Origin: Parapedobacter pyrenivorans
GTDB lineage: Bacteria > Bacteroidota > Bacteroidia > Sphingobacteriales > Sphingobacteriaceae
DNA: 64,000 nt
NCBI RefSeq assembly: GCF_014636865.1
Contig: NZ_BMER01000007.1
Coordinates: 6,921 to 70,920 of the forward strand
Direction: 5' to 3'
Shown here: positions 34,044 through 43,951 of the stretch, piece by piece
Numbering within the stretch: the first letter of the stretch is position 1
Layout of the letters: each line of letters begins with the position of its first letter
Program-made: the position numbers and the translations under genes
The notes under the pieces: generated by a model
What the model saw: only the letters and a program-made list of their open reading frames with translations
Databases searched by the model: none
Told to the model about the DNA's origin: nothing

Positions 34044-34787
34044 CTAGTTTTTTTTGCGCGCGTTACCTCTTTTGCCTTTGGGTTTTCCATCGTCATCGAA
34101 AAGCAGTGCGTCCGCCGAACCTGGAGCACTGGCTTCAACGCCTTCGCTGGCATCGGCGCTCCCTGCGCCCGCATCTAAGCCGTCGACCGCTTCTTTCATG
34201 GCGTTTGCCGTCGACTCGGATTCCGTACCGATGCTACCGGTATCTGGCGGTGGTGACTTCTCTTCTGCCAACGGTTCGATACCTGCCGCTGCGTTGATGC
34301 CTTTCTCGGCCAGTTCGGTCAGGATACCATCAGTCTTTTTCTCTTCGGCCAGCGTCTGTTCGAACAGGCCAACCGCTGCTTCGCAGCCCAACGTTTTAGC
34401 CAATGTGCGCAAGCTGCCATAAGTGGCGATTTCGTAATGTTCTACCTTTTGTGCGGCCACGATCAATGCGGCATCGCGGTGGGCCGAGCCCGCTTCGGTT
34501 TCATCAATTACCTGCCAGCCTTCATCAAACAGCCCTTGCATTCCTAGGCAAAACACGGGCTGCGCACCCATGTTTTTCTGGTGAAAAATCTTCTCCAGTC
34601 GGCTTACGTGATCGTTCGTTTCCAAGCGATGGGTGTGGAATGCCGACTTTAGCTCTTCCGTACCCGCGCGCTCCGCCATGGTCTCCAACACATCGCGTAA
34701 ATGGAGTTCACTCCAGTAGATTTCCTGCAACGTCCGCCGGAAAAAGAGTTCCAGAGCGGACGGTGATTGTTGTTCTTGAGTTGCCAT
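34044..34787 (-). CDS. DUF892 ferritin-like protein with a long low-complexity tail
   Basis: The DUF892 (YciF-like) four-helix domain covers about residues 8-165. It has LFFRRTLQEIYWSELHLRDV, then RLETNDHVSRLEKIF and IVAAQKVEHYEIATYGSLRT with the conserved E-x-x-x-[DN]H and KVEHYEIA metal-site residues. A tail of about 80 residues rich in A, E, S and G ends in a basic patch (GKPKGKRGNARKKN). Family members are induced by stress and may bind iron, but the reaction is unknown. The tail is not found in the two other DUF892 proteins here. Confidence 0.85.
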   Translation of the reverse strand: MATQEQQSPSALELFFRRTLQEIYWSELHLRDVLETMAERAGTEELKSAFHTHRLETNDHVSRLEKIFHQKNMGAQPVFCLGMQGLFDEGWQVIDETEAGSAHRDAALIVAAQKVEHYEIATYGSLRTLAKTLGCEAAVGLFEQTLAEEKKTDGILTELAEKGINAAAGIEPLAEEKSPPPDTGSIGTESESTANAMKEAVDGLDAGAGSADASEGVEASAPGSADALLFDDDGKPKGKRGNARKKN

Positions 34788-34813
34788 ATGTGCAATTTTT
34801 AGTTTTTTTGTTA

Positions 34814-35767
34814 CTACCGTCGCCTAAGCTGGGCGACAGCAAATCCACCGACGACGGCCACAGCCGCGGCCACGGAGAAAATCAATGTGGCCTTGGGTAG
34901 ACCCTCGGCGGCCGGAAGCCGCTTCACGCCTCGTTTATTGATTAGGGCCGGCCGACGGACGTACCTGCCGCTGGATGGCACAGCTACCGTTTGAAAGTTT
35001 CGGATCAAGTCGGCGAGCCCTTCGGTCAGTTCGCGACCGGCAAACGGCTTTCCATGCCCTGTAACCGCGATGGCCGGATTAAGCTCCTGAAGCTTTTTAA
35101 CGGATGTCTTTGCCGTTTCCCAATCGTAGGTGAAATATTTCGGAGGACCGGACAGTTGTTTTCTTTGCAGTAAAACAGAAAAGGCCGATTCCTGATGGGT
35201 CGCCACGAAGGCGTCGCCCACGATAAGGACGCCATCGGCATCTCGGAATAGCGAAATGTGCCCAGGAGCATGCCCCGGTGTATGGATATACCGCCATTTT
35301 GTAAGGAAGGGAATGCTCCCATCTTTTGCAAGCGCTTGGACGTCATTATTTAAGTTTACGGGCTCGTTGGGATACAGAAACGACATCCAGCTCATCATCC
35401 CGCCGCCGGCACCCGGGTCAGGCGGGGGGTACGCCGCATGTCCCGTCAAATACGGTAATTCCATGGAATGCGCATAAACTTTGACATCCCAGATGCGAAG
35501 TAAGGAGGGCAACGACCCGATATGATCGAAATGGCCATGGGTGAGGATAATAGCTGCGGGCGGCTTATCCCCGAATAATTGGTTGGCCGTTTTCGCGATC
35601 TTGGCTGCCCCACTCTTGAGTCCGGCGTCTATCAATACCCATTGATCATCGTCCGTTGCCACAAAATATACATTCACAAAAAGTATCCTCAGGCGCCAAA
35701 CGCCGGTCGCCACCTGCTCGCATCCCGGCGGAACGGTAGTCAGTTGTTTCGTTTCATGTTGATTCAT
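34814..35767 (-). CDS. Metallo-beta-lactamase-fold hydrolase with C-terminal membrane anchor
   Basis: This 317-residue protein has the metal site ILTHGHFDHIGSLPSLL (HxHxDH) near 75-90, HTPGHAPGHISLF near 165, and GDAFVATHQE and a further H in AVTGHGKPFAGRELT. The end has a single hydrophobic helix (ATLIFSVAAAVAVVGGFAVA) followed by RRR, which would tie it to the membrane. Substrates of such proteins range from glyoxal adducts to lactones; none is indicated. It follows a stress-type arrangement with the DUF892 gene. Confidence 0.87.
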   Translation of the reverse strand: MNQHETKQLTTVPPGCEQVATGVWRLRILFVNVYFVATDDDQWVLIDAGLKSGAAKIAKTANQLFGDKPPAAIILTHGHFDHIGSLPSLLRIWDVKVYAHSMELPYLTGHAAYPPPDPGAGGGMMSWMSFLYPNEPVNLNNDVQALAKDGSIPFLTKWRYIHTPGHAPGHISLFRDADGVLIVGDAFVATHQESAFSVLLQRKQLSGPPKYFTYDWETAKTSVKKLQELNPAIAVTGHGKPFAGRELTEGLADLIRNFQTVAVPSSGRYVRRPALINKRGVKRLPAAEGLPKATLIFSVAAAVAVVGGFAVAQLRRR

Positions 35768-35995
35768 CGTATCTCTTTTTTGTGGTAACCGATGGCAAGG
35801 CAGTTTGTTTTGGAATTCGTTAACGGCGGACGCTCCGTTTAATTAACAGGACGATTTATACGGTTTTCGCAACACCGGTATGTCGCATTTGTACAACAAA
35901 TCCAACAAAAGTGGCCGGCAGCCAGCGCATCGCGATTGGATTGATTTGTGTAACGGCTATAGGTGTGACTATAACTGAACTGCAAACCGCAACAT

Positions 35996-38212
35996 ATGGG
36001 AAAACCACAAAGCAGCATATCGCCCTGGGCTATCCACTTGGCCAACGAATTGACAAGCCAGCGCGCATCGACCTGCTCAGAAAAGCAGATTTCTTCGAAG
36101 AACGTACAGGTAATCCTCACAGCAGACTCGTTGGTCATCTGCGTGAGCCGGATGGGAGGCGTGAAGCTAGCCTTTCGGGCGGCCTATACACCAGCCTCGG
36201 ATTTTGAGGTTACCGATAGCGACAATTCGAAAGAAACACTGAAATATAAGCTCAATTCGTCGCTCGGCACCTACCGGGTGGCTATATGGCTAGACGAATA
36301 CGAACAACTTAGCGGGCTGCATTATACCACACATTTTACACCGGCTGAAGATGTACAAATCCCATTCTGGCCGAAGGATATTGTGGCACTCAAGGATGAC
36401 GGTATACTGGCAGACGGCGATGTGGACGTGCACGTAGCGCAAGAGGGGCTCCGCAGCGGGCTGGTGTATGTCAGCAGGACAAAGCCGGAGACTGGAGCAA
36501 TGCTGTATTTTCAGAACCTGACGGCATTGAGCGACTACTGTGCGGCTACGGAAACTTCCGTAGCCAATACGGTAAACGGCGGGTGGCCGGAATTTGGCTT
36601 TGCACTGCCGGTAGCAGAGAAGAAGCCCATACTCCGGGGTAATGAATATACGCTGACCGATGCTTTCGTGACGTTTGCCGATGATGCGCCGGCTGACCAG
36701 TTTGAGACGGCTAAGCAGTTTATGGATATGCTGGCGTATATCTACCTGCAATTGCCCAAACCTGCCGTGCGCTATCACGATTATCCGGATATCGCAGCAA
36801 AGGCGCTGCCCGAATTGGCTAACCACAAAGGATGTTGGACACACCACCGGGGCCACAGCTACCTCAACGCCTACGTGTGTGACTATAAAACGCCGCCCGA
36901 AATCATGGTGCAATTGGCGGTAGTGCTGCCGCTGAAAGAATACGAGGAATGGACCGGGCAAGCGATCCCCCTGATCGCGGAACTTGAAGCCGGGCTCACC
37001 GCGTTCTACGATGAAGATATCGGTACCGTGCAGCGTTGGTTGCCTGCTGCCGAGCAGCAACTGGACGGCGAGGAGGAGCAAAAGAAACCACTGATCATGG
37101 ATTCGTGGTACCTCCATCACCCTTTGCTCAACCTGTCCCGGATGGCACTCCATGGCAATGAAATGGCAAAAGACCTCTTTCTTAAGTCGCTGGATTACAC
37201 GGTTAAAGTAGCGCATCATTTCAATTACAAATGGCCGGTTTTCTATAAAATGGATACCCTGGAGACGGTAAAGGCCGAAACCAAACCAGGAGAGGGCGGC
37301 GAAAGGGACGTGGCCGGTATTTACGCGCTGGTAATGATGCAGGCGTGGGAGCTTACCAACGCGGATAAATACCTGGATGAAGCTAAGAAGGCCGCGAAAT
37401 CTGTGGCTTCGGATGGATTTAAATTGTTTTATCAGGCCAATAATACCGCCTTTGCAGCAGGGGCCATGCTACGACTGTGGAAAGCAACCCAAGACGAACT
37501 GTACCTTGATTTGGGCTACCTCTTCTTGGCCAACGTTTTCAGGAACCTTGCACTGTGGGATGCCCGGTACGGACATGGGCTGCATTTTCCGCTTTTCTTT
37601 GCGGTATTCCCGCTGAACGATGCACCATATACCGCCGTTTACGAAGAAGTGGAAGTTTTTTCGGCTATTTATGAATTTCTGGAACAAGCAGACGAAACGC
37701 CAATCCGGCGCTCCTACGCATTGCTGCTCGCCGAATTTGTGCGCTATGCGCTGCATCGGATGGTCTATTACTATCCGACGGTGTTGCCGCGACATATGCT
37801 CGCCGACGAGGTGAAAACCGGAGAAGTAGATCGAAAACTATGGATTCCACTGGAAGACATCTATCCCGAATGGGAAAAATCGGGGACGGTGGGGCAGGAA
37901 GTATATGGCGCCGGGTTTCCCTTTGCCGTTGTTCCTCGGCACTTTATCCACATCGCGGATGCCACCTATTTGCTTTTTATTGACTACCCCATTTCCGAAC
38001 TGCTAGTGGGAAGTCAAGAAGCGCGCTTCAAGGTGTTGGGCGACGGGCAGCTGGCCTGCAAGCTGTATGTCATGAAGACGGGCAGCGGTGGGCCATTGGA
38101 GGTTACGGTTTCCGGAGAGCGGCAGGGTGCCATCGATCCGCAATCCGTTGACGGCGAACGGCAGTGCTTCGAGGTAACGGGCGACCAGCACGTGGTGCTT
38201 AATTGGAGTTAA
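35996..38212 (+). CDS. Large uncharacterised protein with an alpha/alpha-toroid-like centre
   Basis: This 738-residue cytosolic protein lacks a signal peptide. The first 250 residues are beta-rich. The rest is helical with repeated segments of the type seen in glycoside-processing (alpha/alpha)6 enzymes: DSWYLHHPLLNLSRMALHG, GGERDVAGIYALVMMQAWEL, YLDEAKKAAKSVASDGFKLF, LYLDLGYLFLANVFRNLALW. A final beta-part follows. No family is recognised and no catalytic residues can be named. It precedes two dehydrogenases on the same strand, 41-47 bases apart, as an operon. Confidence 0.7.
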   Translation: MGKPQSSISPWAIHLANELTSQRASTCSEKQISSKNVQVILTADSLVICVSRMGGVKLAFRAAYTPASDFEVTDSDNSKETLKYKLNSSLGTYRVAIWLDEYEQLSGLHYTTHFTPAEDVQIPFWPKDIVALKDDGILADGDVDVHVAQEGLRSGLVYVSRTKPETGAMLYFQNLTALSDYCAATETSVANTVNGGWPEFGFALPVAEKKPILRGNEYTLTDAFVTFADDAPADQFETAKQFMDMLAYIYLQLPKPAVRYHDYPDIAAKALPELANHKGCWTHHRGHSYLNAYVCDYKTPPEIMVQLAVVLPLKEYEEWTGQAIPLIAELEAGLTAFYDEDIGTVQRWLPAAEQQLDGEEEQKKPLIMDSWYLHHPLLNLSRMALHGNEMAKDLFLKSLDYTVKVAHHFNYKWPVFYKMDTLETVKAETKPGEGGERDVAGIYALVMMQAWELTNADKYLDEAKKAAKSVASDGFKLFYQANNTAFAAGAMLRLWKATQDELYLDLGYLFLANVFRNLALWDARYGHGLHFPLFFAVFPLNDAPYTAVYEEVEVFSAIYEFLEQADETPIRRSYALLLAEFVRYALHRMVYYYPTVLPRHMLADEVKTGEVDRKLWIPLEDIYPEWEKSGTVGQEVYGAGFPFAVVPRHFIHIADATYLLFIDYPISELLVGSQEARFKVLGDGQLACKLYVMKTGSGGPLEVTVSGERQGAIDPQSVDGERQCFEVTGDQHVVLNWS

Positions 38213-38253
38213 GGCAATCGGATGATCAGTGGTTGAACGATAAAAATAGAAAG

Positions 38254-39015
38254 ATGGAAGCAGTCAAAGCAATATACGAAGAGAAACTTATCCAACCAGT
38301 GAAGGATAGGCGGATACTGATTACAGGTGGAACCACTGGCATCGGGCGGGCAACAGCGCATCTGTTGGCCCGTGAGAACCACGTCATGATCATCGGGAGG
38401 CATCAACCGGAAATGGATGACGCACTCGACAGTTTTGAGGGTCACCAAGCCGGAGGCCGGTTAATGGGCGCGTTGGGTGATTTGGTAAATCCGCAGGATA
38501 TCGATGCGCTGTTCCAGCGCGTAGATGAGGAGTTCGGTCAACTAGATATATTGGTCAATAACACCGGACTTGGCTTTAACGGTATCGCCGAGGGTGAATA
38601 CAACGATTGGGAATACATCCTCCGCGCGAATCTGTTGTCGTACCTCGCATGCAGCCGGCAGGCGATCGATCGGATGCGTACGCGCGGCAGCGGGCATATC
38701 GTCAACATCGGCTCGATGAGTGCCGATGTGCGGGAAAAAGACAGCTCGGTCTACGTCGCCACCAAATCCGGCATTCAGGGATTTTCGGAGTCGCTCCGCA
38801 AAGAAGTCAACGAGCTGGGCATCAAGGTAACGTTGATCGAACCTGGGGCCGTTGGAACAGACATGCAACCCCGTGAAGGGCAAGCCGAAAAAGAAGAGAA
38901 GCTAGAGATGATGAAGGCGGAAGACATTGCGGTAGCGATATACTACTGCCTGTCAACGCCGCCGCGATGCGACGTGGTGGAAATGCGGATCAAGCCTCAT
39001 AGGCAGCCGATATAA
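38254..39015 (+). CDS. Short-chain dehydrogenase/reductase
   Basis: This 253-residue Rossmann enzyme has the nucleotide fingerprint ILITGGTTGIGRATAHL, then LVNNTGLGFNG (NNTG in place of NNAG). The catalytic Ser is in VNIGSMSADV and the Y-x-x-x-K is in SSVYVATKSG. IEPGAVGTDMQPREGQAEKE closes the core. The ATG at 38254 is chosen because the upstream part reads the end of the large gene. It is the middle gene of the presumed operon. The substrate is unknown. Confidence 0.9.
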   Translation: MEAVKAIYEEKLIQPVKDRRILITGGTTGIGRATAHLLARENHVMIIGRHQPEMDDALDSFEGHQAGGRLMGALGDLVNPQDIDALFQRVDEEFGQLDILVNNTGLGFNGIAEGEYNDWEYILRANLLSYLACSRQAIDRMRTRGSGHIVNIGSMSADVREKDSSVYVATKSGIQGFSESLRKEVNELGIKVTLIEPGAVGTDMQPREGQAEKEEKLEMMKAEDIAVAIYYCLSTPPRCDVVEMRIKPHRQPI

Positions 39016-39061
39016 ACCGTAACAACAGTTGATTAGTAGTGGATGATTAAAATAGATCGTT

Positions 39062-40201
39062 ATGTTAGCAATGAATTACCGAGGTCCGCGCCGTGTACGG
39101 GTGGATCATAAGCCTTACCCCGAAATCCTGCATCCCAATGATGCCATCGTGCGTGTAACGCGCTCCTGTATCTGCGGCTCGGATTTGCATCTGTATCACG
39201 GAATGGTACCAGACACACGCGTTGGAACGACGTTTGGCCATGAATTTATCGGCATTGTTGAGGAGACGGGGCCTTCCGTGCAAAACCTAAAGAAGGGCGA
39301 TCACGTAATTGTACCATTTAATATCGCTTGTGGCACCTGTGCATTCTGTAAGCAGGAGCTGTATGGCAATTGCCACGAATCCAATCCGGAGGCGACTGCT
39401 GTAGGTGGGATATTCGGTTATTCGCATACGGCAGGTGGCTATGATGGCGGGCAGGCGGAGTATGTACGTGTGCCATATGCTGATGTCGGGCCTACGGTTA
39501 TCCCGGAGGACATGGATCCCGACGACGCGGTAATGCTTACGGACGTGGCGCCCACCGGCTACCAGGCAGCGGAGATGGGCGGCATTCGGATCGGGGATAC
39601 CGTGGTGGTCTTTGGCGCAGGGCCGGTGGGCATCATGGCCGCCCGGTGCGCATGGCTGTTTGGCGCGGGGCGTGTCATCGTTATCGACCATATCGAATAC
39701 CGACTGGAATTTGCGCGCCACTATGCACCATGCGAGGCCTATAACTTCCGCTCATTGGAAGATCCGGTATTGTTCCTGAAAAAGGAAACCGGCTGGTTGG
39801 GTGCTGATGTGTGCATCGATGCTGTTGGAGCCGATGCGGCCGGAAGCGCCCTGCACACCATTACCGGTAAGAAGCTGATGTTACAGGCAGGTTCGGCGAT
39901 CGCGCTTCATTGGGCCATAAATTCGGTCAAGAAAGGTGGTATCGTGTCTGTAGTAGGCGTATACGGCCCTACGGGCAACCTCGTACCTATTGGTAATGTA
40001 GTGAATAAGGGGATCACCATGCGTGCAAATCAAGCCTCAGTAAAGCGTTTGCTTCCGCGGTTGATTAAGCACGTTGAAGACGGCTATATCGACCCCAAGG
40101 CACTGATTACCCATCGCATGCCGCTCGCAGAGGCCGCCGATGCGTACCACATTTTTTCGTCCAAGCTTGATAATTGTATTAAGACCGTACTCATTCCGTA
40201 A
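39062..40201 (+). CDS. Zinc-dependent alcohol dehydrogenase (formaldehyde-dehydrogenase-like)
   Basis: This 379-residue medium-chain dehydrogenase has a GroES-like catalytic domain with the zinc cysteine in SCICGSDLHLYHG, the GHEFIGIVEETGP motif and a structural zinc site CGTCAFCKQELYGNC. The Rossmann domain follows with VVFGAGPVGIMAARC. The long insert and IDAVGADAAGS are typical of the formaldehyde-dehydrogenase-like/threonine-dehydrogenase branch. Its substrate is probably a small alcohol or aldehyde adduct. It follows the SDR by 46 bases. Confidence 0.9.
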   Translation: MLAMNYRGPRRVRVDHKPYPEILHPNDAIVRVTRSCICGSDLHLYHGMVPDTRVGTTFGHEFIGIVEETGPSVQNLKKGDHVIVPFNIACGTCAFCKQELYGNCHESNPEATAVGGIFGYSHTAGGYDGGQAEYVRVPYADVGPTVIPEDMDPDDAVMLTDVAPTGYQAAEMGGIRIGDTVVVFGAGPVGIMAARCAWLFGAGRVIVIDHIEYRLEFARHYAPCEAYNFRSLEDPVLFLKKETGWLGADVCIDAVGADAAGSALHTITGKKLMLQAGSAIALHWAINSVKKGGIVSVVGVYGPTGNLVPIGNVVNKGITMRANQASVKRLLPRLIKHVEDGYIDPKALITHRMPLAEAADAYHIFSSKLDNCIKTVLIP

Positions 40202-40230
40202 ACGGCAGGAAATTAATAGGAGGAACCATC

Positions 40231-40731
40231 ATGAAAAATAATCGATCAGAAAATTATTCGCGCATCAAGGGGTGGGGAGTGGATGCCGACCCGGAAAATG
40301 ACCCTACTTATCCCATGAAGCTTTATTCGGGCGATGATCATCAACGGTTCAATTGGAAGCGTCCTCCGCAGCAGCCAGAAACTGTGGAAGTGCTGCATTC
40401 CAACGAGCGGCCCAGGGTGTCTGCTGTGTTTGGTACATCAATTCCGCCGTCGGGATTAAGCGGTGTCATACGCCGGCAGGCATTTAAATACAGTGAGTCG
40501 AGGTTTGGCCATTGGTTGCCGCTGCTTTTAGCGGATCGCGTGAATGTCGTGGAAGGCTTCTTTGATGACCTCCGTCGCGGCCATATCCCCAACATTTTCG
40601 CCGAAAAAGGCTGGAAGGCTGCCTGGAAGCATAATCGCAAAGGCGTGCTGATGCGGCTCGCGGTCGGTACGGTATTGGCGGCGGGTACTGTCGCCCTGTT
40701 ACTCGCGAGAAAGGCCAAAGGGAGGGCGTGA
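40231..40731 (+). CDS. Uncharacterised protein with C-terminal membrane helix
   Basis: This 166-residue protein has a long polar N-terminal part (GWGVDADPENDPTYPMKLYS, WKRPPQQPETVEVLHSNERP), a middle with an amphipathic helix (ADRVNVVEGFFDDLRRG) and one membrane helix near the end (about 143-160). Similar WGVDADP-type proteins occur in Bacteroidota beside stress genes, without known function. A strong ribosome site (AATAGGAGGAACC) precedes it. Its 3' end overlaps the convergent gene by 33 bases. Confidence 0.72.
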   Translation: MKNNRSENYSRIKGWGVDADPENDPTYPMKLYSGDDHQRFNWKRPPQQPETVEVLHSNERPRVSAVFGTSIPPSGLSGVIRRQAFKYSESRFGHWLPLLLADRVNVVEGFFDDLRRGHIPNIFAEKGWKAAWKHNRKGVLMRLAVGTVLAAGTVALLLARKAKGRA

Positions 40732-40986
40732 GTACAACGAGTCCTTTAAGAAGTATTGCAAGTCTTCGATAGATTGGATCAATTGCATGCGGCGGGTGCC
40801 GTAGTTGATAGCATAAACTTCGCTGTCGCCCGCTTGGCTGGCATCGGTGGGTAAATATTCCTCTACGCCAAGCCATGGCTTGGCGTAGAGGATGAAAAAC
40901 CGGTACATCCGGCCATTGGAGAAGCATGGGCCTTCCGGCGGACTAAATCCCATCGATTCAAGTTGGTACCTATCAAGCGTTTTCAT
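40699..40986 (-). CDS. Small uncharacterised protein downstream of the catalase gene
   Basis: From the ATG at 40986 it has 95 residues with a mixed alpha/beta composition (MKTLDRYQLESMGFSPPEGP, YRFFILYAKPWLGVEEYLPT, YAINYGTRRMQLIQSIEDLQ). The frame is open to 41052 but that would enter the catalase gene. It starts 29 bases after the catalase stop, so it may be on the same mRNA. No family is recognised. Confidence 0.55.
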   Translation of the reverse strand: MKTLDRYQLESMGFSPPEGPCFSNGRMYRFFILYAKPWLGVEEYLPTDASQAGDSEVYAINYGTRRMQLIQSIEDLQYFLKDSLYSRPPFGLSRE

Positions 40987-41015
40987 AATGTTGCTGGCTT
41001 GTTTGGATTTGCTGA

Positions 41016-43202
41016 TTATGCGGGCACCTTTCGTGGTTTTTCGCGGTCCCAAAAGCGATGGCTGGCTATCGCCTTCTTGAATTGCTTAACCAGCTCGGCA
41101 CTGGTCGATTCCAAGATGATCCCCTCCCGCTCAACGGTTTGGGGCGCATTGTCCGCGGGGAGCTTGTAGGCAAAATAGGTTGCATCAAGCACTTGCCGCG
41201 CCCCTGCATCAACCGCGATCGCCTTGCAATGTTTGAAGGCCTCATTCAGGAAGTGAATTGCATCCGGCTCGCCTTCGATGGTCGCTGCACTGTTAGTCCC
41301 TCCCGGCACATATACCGCATCGTATAAGACGGAAGCTGCTGTTAATAGGCTATGGTCCACGGCGATTCTTACATCGTTTGCGGAGATCAAAAATCCCTGC
41401 CTGGGCGCAATGATTTCCACGATGGCACCCGCGCTTTCCAATGCTGCTCTTACCGCGTTCAAAGCGACGTCATCTACTCCATCTGCGGCCAGCACGGCAA
41501 TTTTCCGGGTGGCGATGGTATCTTTGCGTGTGCCTGCCATGCTCAACGCTTCTGATCTGGTCAGCGTAGCTTCTACTTGGATAGGCTGGTATTCGGCTGG
41601 ATCAGCGTCTGCCGGAAAACTATGGTTTACCGGTTGCTCCGGTGCGTCCGGCACCGGAAGCCGTAACGCATGAGCCACCGCAGCAGCCAGTGATCGGTCG
41701 ACCAGCGATAGGATGCCAATCATCCGCTGACGTACTGCTACCGTTTTTACTTTTCCCAATTCAAAACTGAATGCATCAATCAAGTGATTTTTCTCCGGTT
41801 CAGACTGGCTGTAGTAAAATAATCGCGCTTGGCTGAAATGGTCGAAAAAGCTCTTGCTCCTTGCCCGTATTTTGTGCGCATCTATCCGCTCCGGATAGGA
41901 GGTAAAGCCACCGTCTGCAGCAGGTGCCTGTGCCGGGTAGCCACCCCCCAAACTGTTGGGATCGTAGCTGGACTTGCCCTTGTTGATAGTCTGCCGCATA
42001 TATCCATCCCGCTGGTTGTTGTGTACCTGGGCGATGGGGCGATTGATGGGGATTTCCTGAAAATTCGGCCCACCCAGACGGATCAGCTGGGTGTCGGTAT
42101 ACGAGAACAGCCTTCCCTGCAAAAGCGGGTCATTGGTAAAATCGATACCCGGCACCACATGGCCGATATGAAATGCGGCCTGTTCGGTCTCAGCAAAGAA
42201 ATTGTCTGGATTGCGGTTGAGCGTCAGTTTGCCTACCCGTTGCACCGGCACAAGCTCTTCGGGGATGATCTTCGTGGGATCAAGCAAATCAAAGTCAAAC
42301 CGGTGCTCGTCTGCCTCGGGTACCACTTGTATCCCCAGCTCCCATTCCGGAAATGCGCCGCGTTCGATAGCATCCCACAGGTCACGGCGATGGAAATCGG
42401 GGTCTTTGCCCGATATGTTCTGCGCTTCGTCCCACGCCACGGCGTGTACGCCCAGAAGCGGCTTCCAATGGAATTTTACAAAATTCGATTCACCCTGTGC
42501 ATTTACAAAGCGAAAGGTGTGTACGCCAAACCCCTCCATCATCCGGTAGCTGCGCGGTATCGCCCGGTCACTCATCAACCACATGACCATGTGGGTAGAC
42601 TCGGGCATTAATGAGATGAAATCCCAGAAGGTGTCATGTGCGGAAGCAGCCTGGGGTATTTCATTATCTGGCTCAGGTTTCACGGCATGCACCAGGTCCG
42701 GGAATTTCAGCGCATCCTGGATGAAGAAAATTGGCATGTTGTTGCCTACCAGATCGAAATTGCCTTCGCGGGTGTAAAATTTGACGGCAAAGCCCCGCAC
42801 GTCCCTCGCCAGGTCGGTAGAGCCCCGCGAACCCGCAACGGTAGAAAAGCGGACGAATACAGGGGTTTCCAATTCCGGATGTTGGAGGAAATCTGCTTTG
42901 GTTAAATTCGAAAGTGATTCGTACACCTTGAAAACACCGTGTGCGCCGGATCCCCGGGCATGGACTACCCGCTCGGGGATGCGCTCGTGGTCAAAGTGCG
43001 TAATTTTTTCCCGCAGTATAAAATCTTCCAGCAGTGATGCGCCACGTGCTCCTGCTTTCAGCGAATCCTGATCATTGTTTATCCGCACGCCGTGGTTGGT
43101 AGCCATAAATTCGCCTTCGGCGAACTCGCGGTTCATGTCCATCTCCTTGGTCTTTGCATTCTCGGGTTGTTTCGCCTGTCTTGTTTTCGTTTTCTTTGCC
43201 AT
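41016..43202 (-). CDS. katE: Large-subunit catalase (HPII/KatE type)
   Basis: This 728-residue catalase of clade 2 breaks down H2O2. The catalytic His81 is in [12 protein letters not shown], the conserved Asn is in [12 protein letters not shown] (about 154) and the heme-ligand Tyr is in [15 protein letters not shown] (about 365). After the catalase core, a C-terminal DJ-1/PfpI-like domain (about 570-720; [29 protein letters not shown]) is present, as in E. coli KatE. The N-terminal tail is lysine-rich. Large-subunit catalases are typical stationary-phase or general-stress genes. An ankyrin protein gene lies 750 bases away. Confidence 0.94.
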   Translation of the reverse strand: MAKKTKTRQAKQPENAKTKEMDMNREFAEGEFMATNHGVRINNDQDSLKAGARGASLLEDFILREKITHFDHERIPERVVHARGSGAHGVFKVYESLSNLTKADFLQHPELETPVFVRFSTVAGSRGSTDLARDVRGFAVKFYTREGNFDLVGNNMPIFFIQDALKFPDLVHAVKPEPDNEIPQAASAHDTFWDFISLMPESTHMVMWLMSDRAIPRSYRMMEGFGVHTFRFVNAQGESNFVKFHWKPLLGVHAVAWDEAQNISGKDPDFHRRDLWDAIERGAFPEWELGIQVVPEADEHRFDFDLLDPTKIIPEELVPVQRVGKLTLNRNPDNFFAETEQAAFHIGHVVPGIDFTNDPLLQGRLFSYTDTQLIRLGGPNFQEIPINRPIAQVHNNQRDGYMRQTINKGKSSYDPNSLGGGYPAQAPAADGGFTSYPERIDAHKIRARSKSFFDHFSQARLFYYSQSEPEKNHLIDAFSFELGKVKTVAVRQRMIGILSLVDRSLAAAVAHALRLPVPDAPEQPVNHSFPADADPAEYQPIQVEATLTRSEALSMAGTRKDTIATRKIAVLAADGVDDVALNAVRAALESAGAIVEIIAPRQGFLISANDVRIAVDHSLLTAASVLYDAVYVPGGTNSAATIEGEPDAIHFLNEAFKHCKAIAVDAGARQVLDATYFAYKLPADNAPQTVEREGIILESTSAELVKQFKKAIASHRFWDREKPRKVPA

Positions 43203-43245
43203 TTTTTTTGTCTGTTACTGGGTTTCGCTAAGCTATGAATCCGGC

Positions 43246-43794
43246 TCAAGCCTTTTTCGATTTTCCCATAAGTATACTGGTCGCCATTTCCGAAAGCAGC
43301 TTATCGGTACGCTGTTCTTCCGTTTGGGTTTTCTGCAATAGGGTAGCTACGTTATTGAACCCTAAAGTGCTTGCCAGGAGATGTGCTCCGGTGTAGCTCG
43401 CAATCTCGTAGTGTTCTACCTTTTGGGCGGCGAAGATAATACCAGTGTCTCTGGCGCGCGTTCCCTTGGGTGTAGTTTCGATGACCGACTCACCTTCTTT
43501 GGCCAGCCCTTCCATGGCATCACATTTTTTGGCAATCGCCTTTTCACCGAGTTCCTCGAAAATTTTTTCCAAACGGTTTACGTGTCCTTCGGTTTCTGAA
43601 AGATGCTTGGCTAGGGCTTTTTTCAGCACCTCGGATGAAGCCGACGCAATCATTTTGGGTAACGTTTTCACCAGGTGGTTTTCTGCCCAGTACAGGTCGC
43701 GAACCGTATCCCGAAAGAAGGTATAAAGTTCAGGTTCCGCTGGATTGGGTGATGTTGCTTTGGCCCCTGCTTGAGCCTTTGTTTGCTGTTTCAT
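43246..43794 (-). CDS. DUF892 ferritin-like protein
   Basis: This 182-residue DUF892 protein starts from the ATG at 43794. The four-helix domain has YTFFRDTVRDLYWAENHLVK, then SETEGHVNRLEKIFEELGEK and IFAAQKVEHYEIASYTGAHL with the family's KVEHYEIASY motif, and an ALLQKTQTEEQRTDKLL helix. A basic, Ala/Gly-rich lead of about 20 residues precedes it. It lies 43 bases upstream of katE on the same strand, so both may be co-transcribed for oxidative stress. Confidence 0.87.
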   Translation of the reverse strand: MKQQTKAQAGAKATSPNPAEPELYTFFRDTVRDLYWAENHLVKTLPKMIASASSEVLKKALAKHLSETEGHVNRLEKIFEELGEKAIAKKCDAMEGLAKEGESVIETTPKGTRARDTGIIFAAQKVEHYEIASYTGAHLLASTLGFNNVATLLQKTQTEEQRTDKLLSEMATSILMGKSKKA

Positions 43795-43951
43795 GCGTTG
43801 TTTTTTGCTGGGTAATCGGACTATACTGCGTGATAATTGGACAACAATGCGTAAAGTCATTTGTTTTGACGGTTTTTTTGGTCTTTATTTACGCGGCTTC
43901 GCCAAACTTTTGTAGCCTATCGTTGGTTGTTTCGTTAGCAACTTGGGGTTT

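Noticed and set aside
33983-34174. N-terminal extension of the uncharacterised gene at 33593
   Set aside because: It lies mostly within the DUF892 tail in another frame, and its Lys/Arg-rich text is what that low-complexity DNA gives out of phase.
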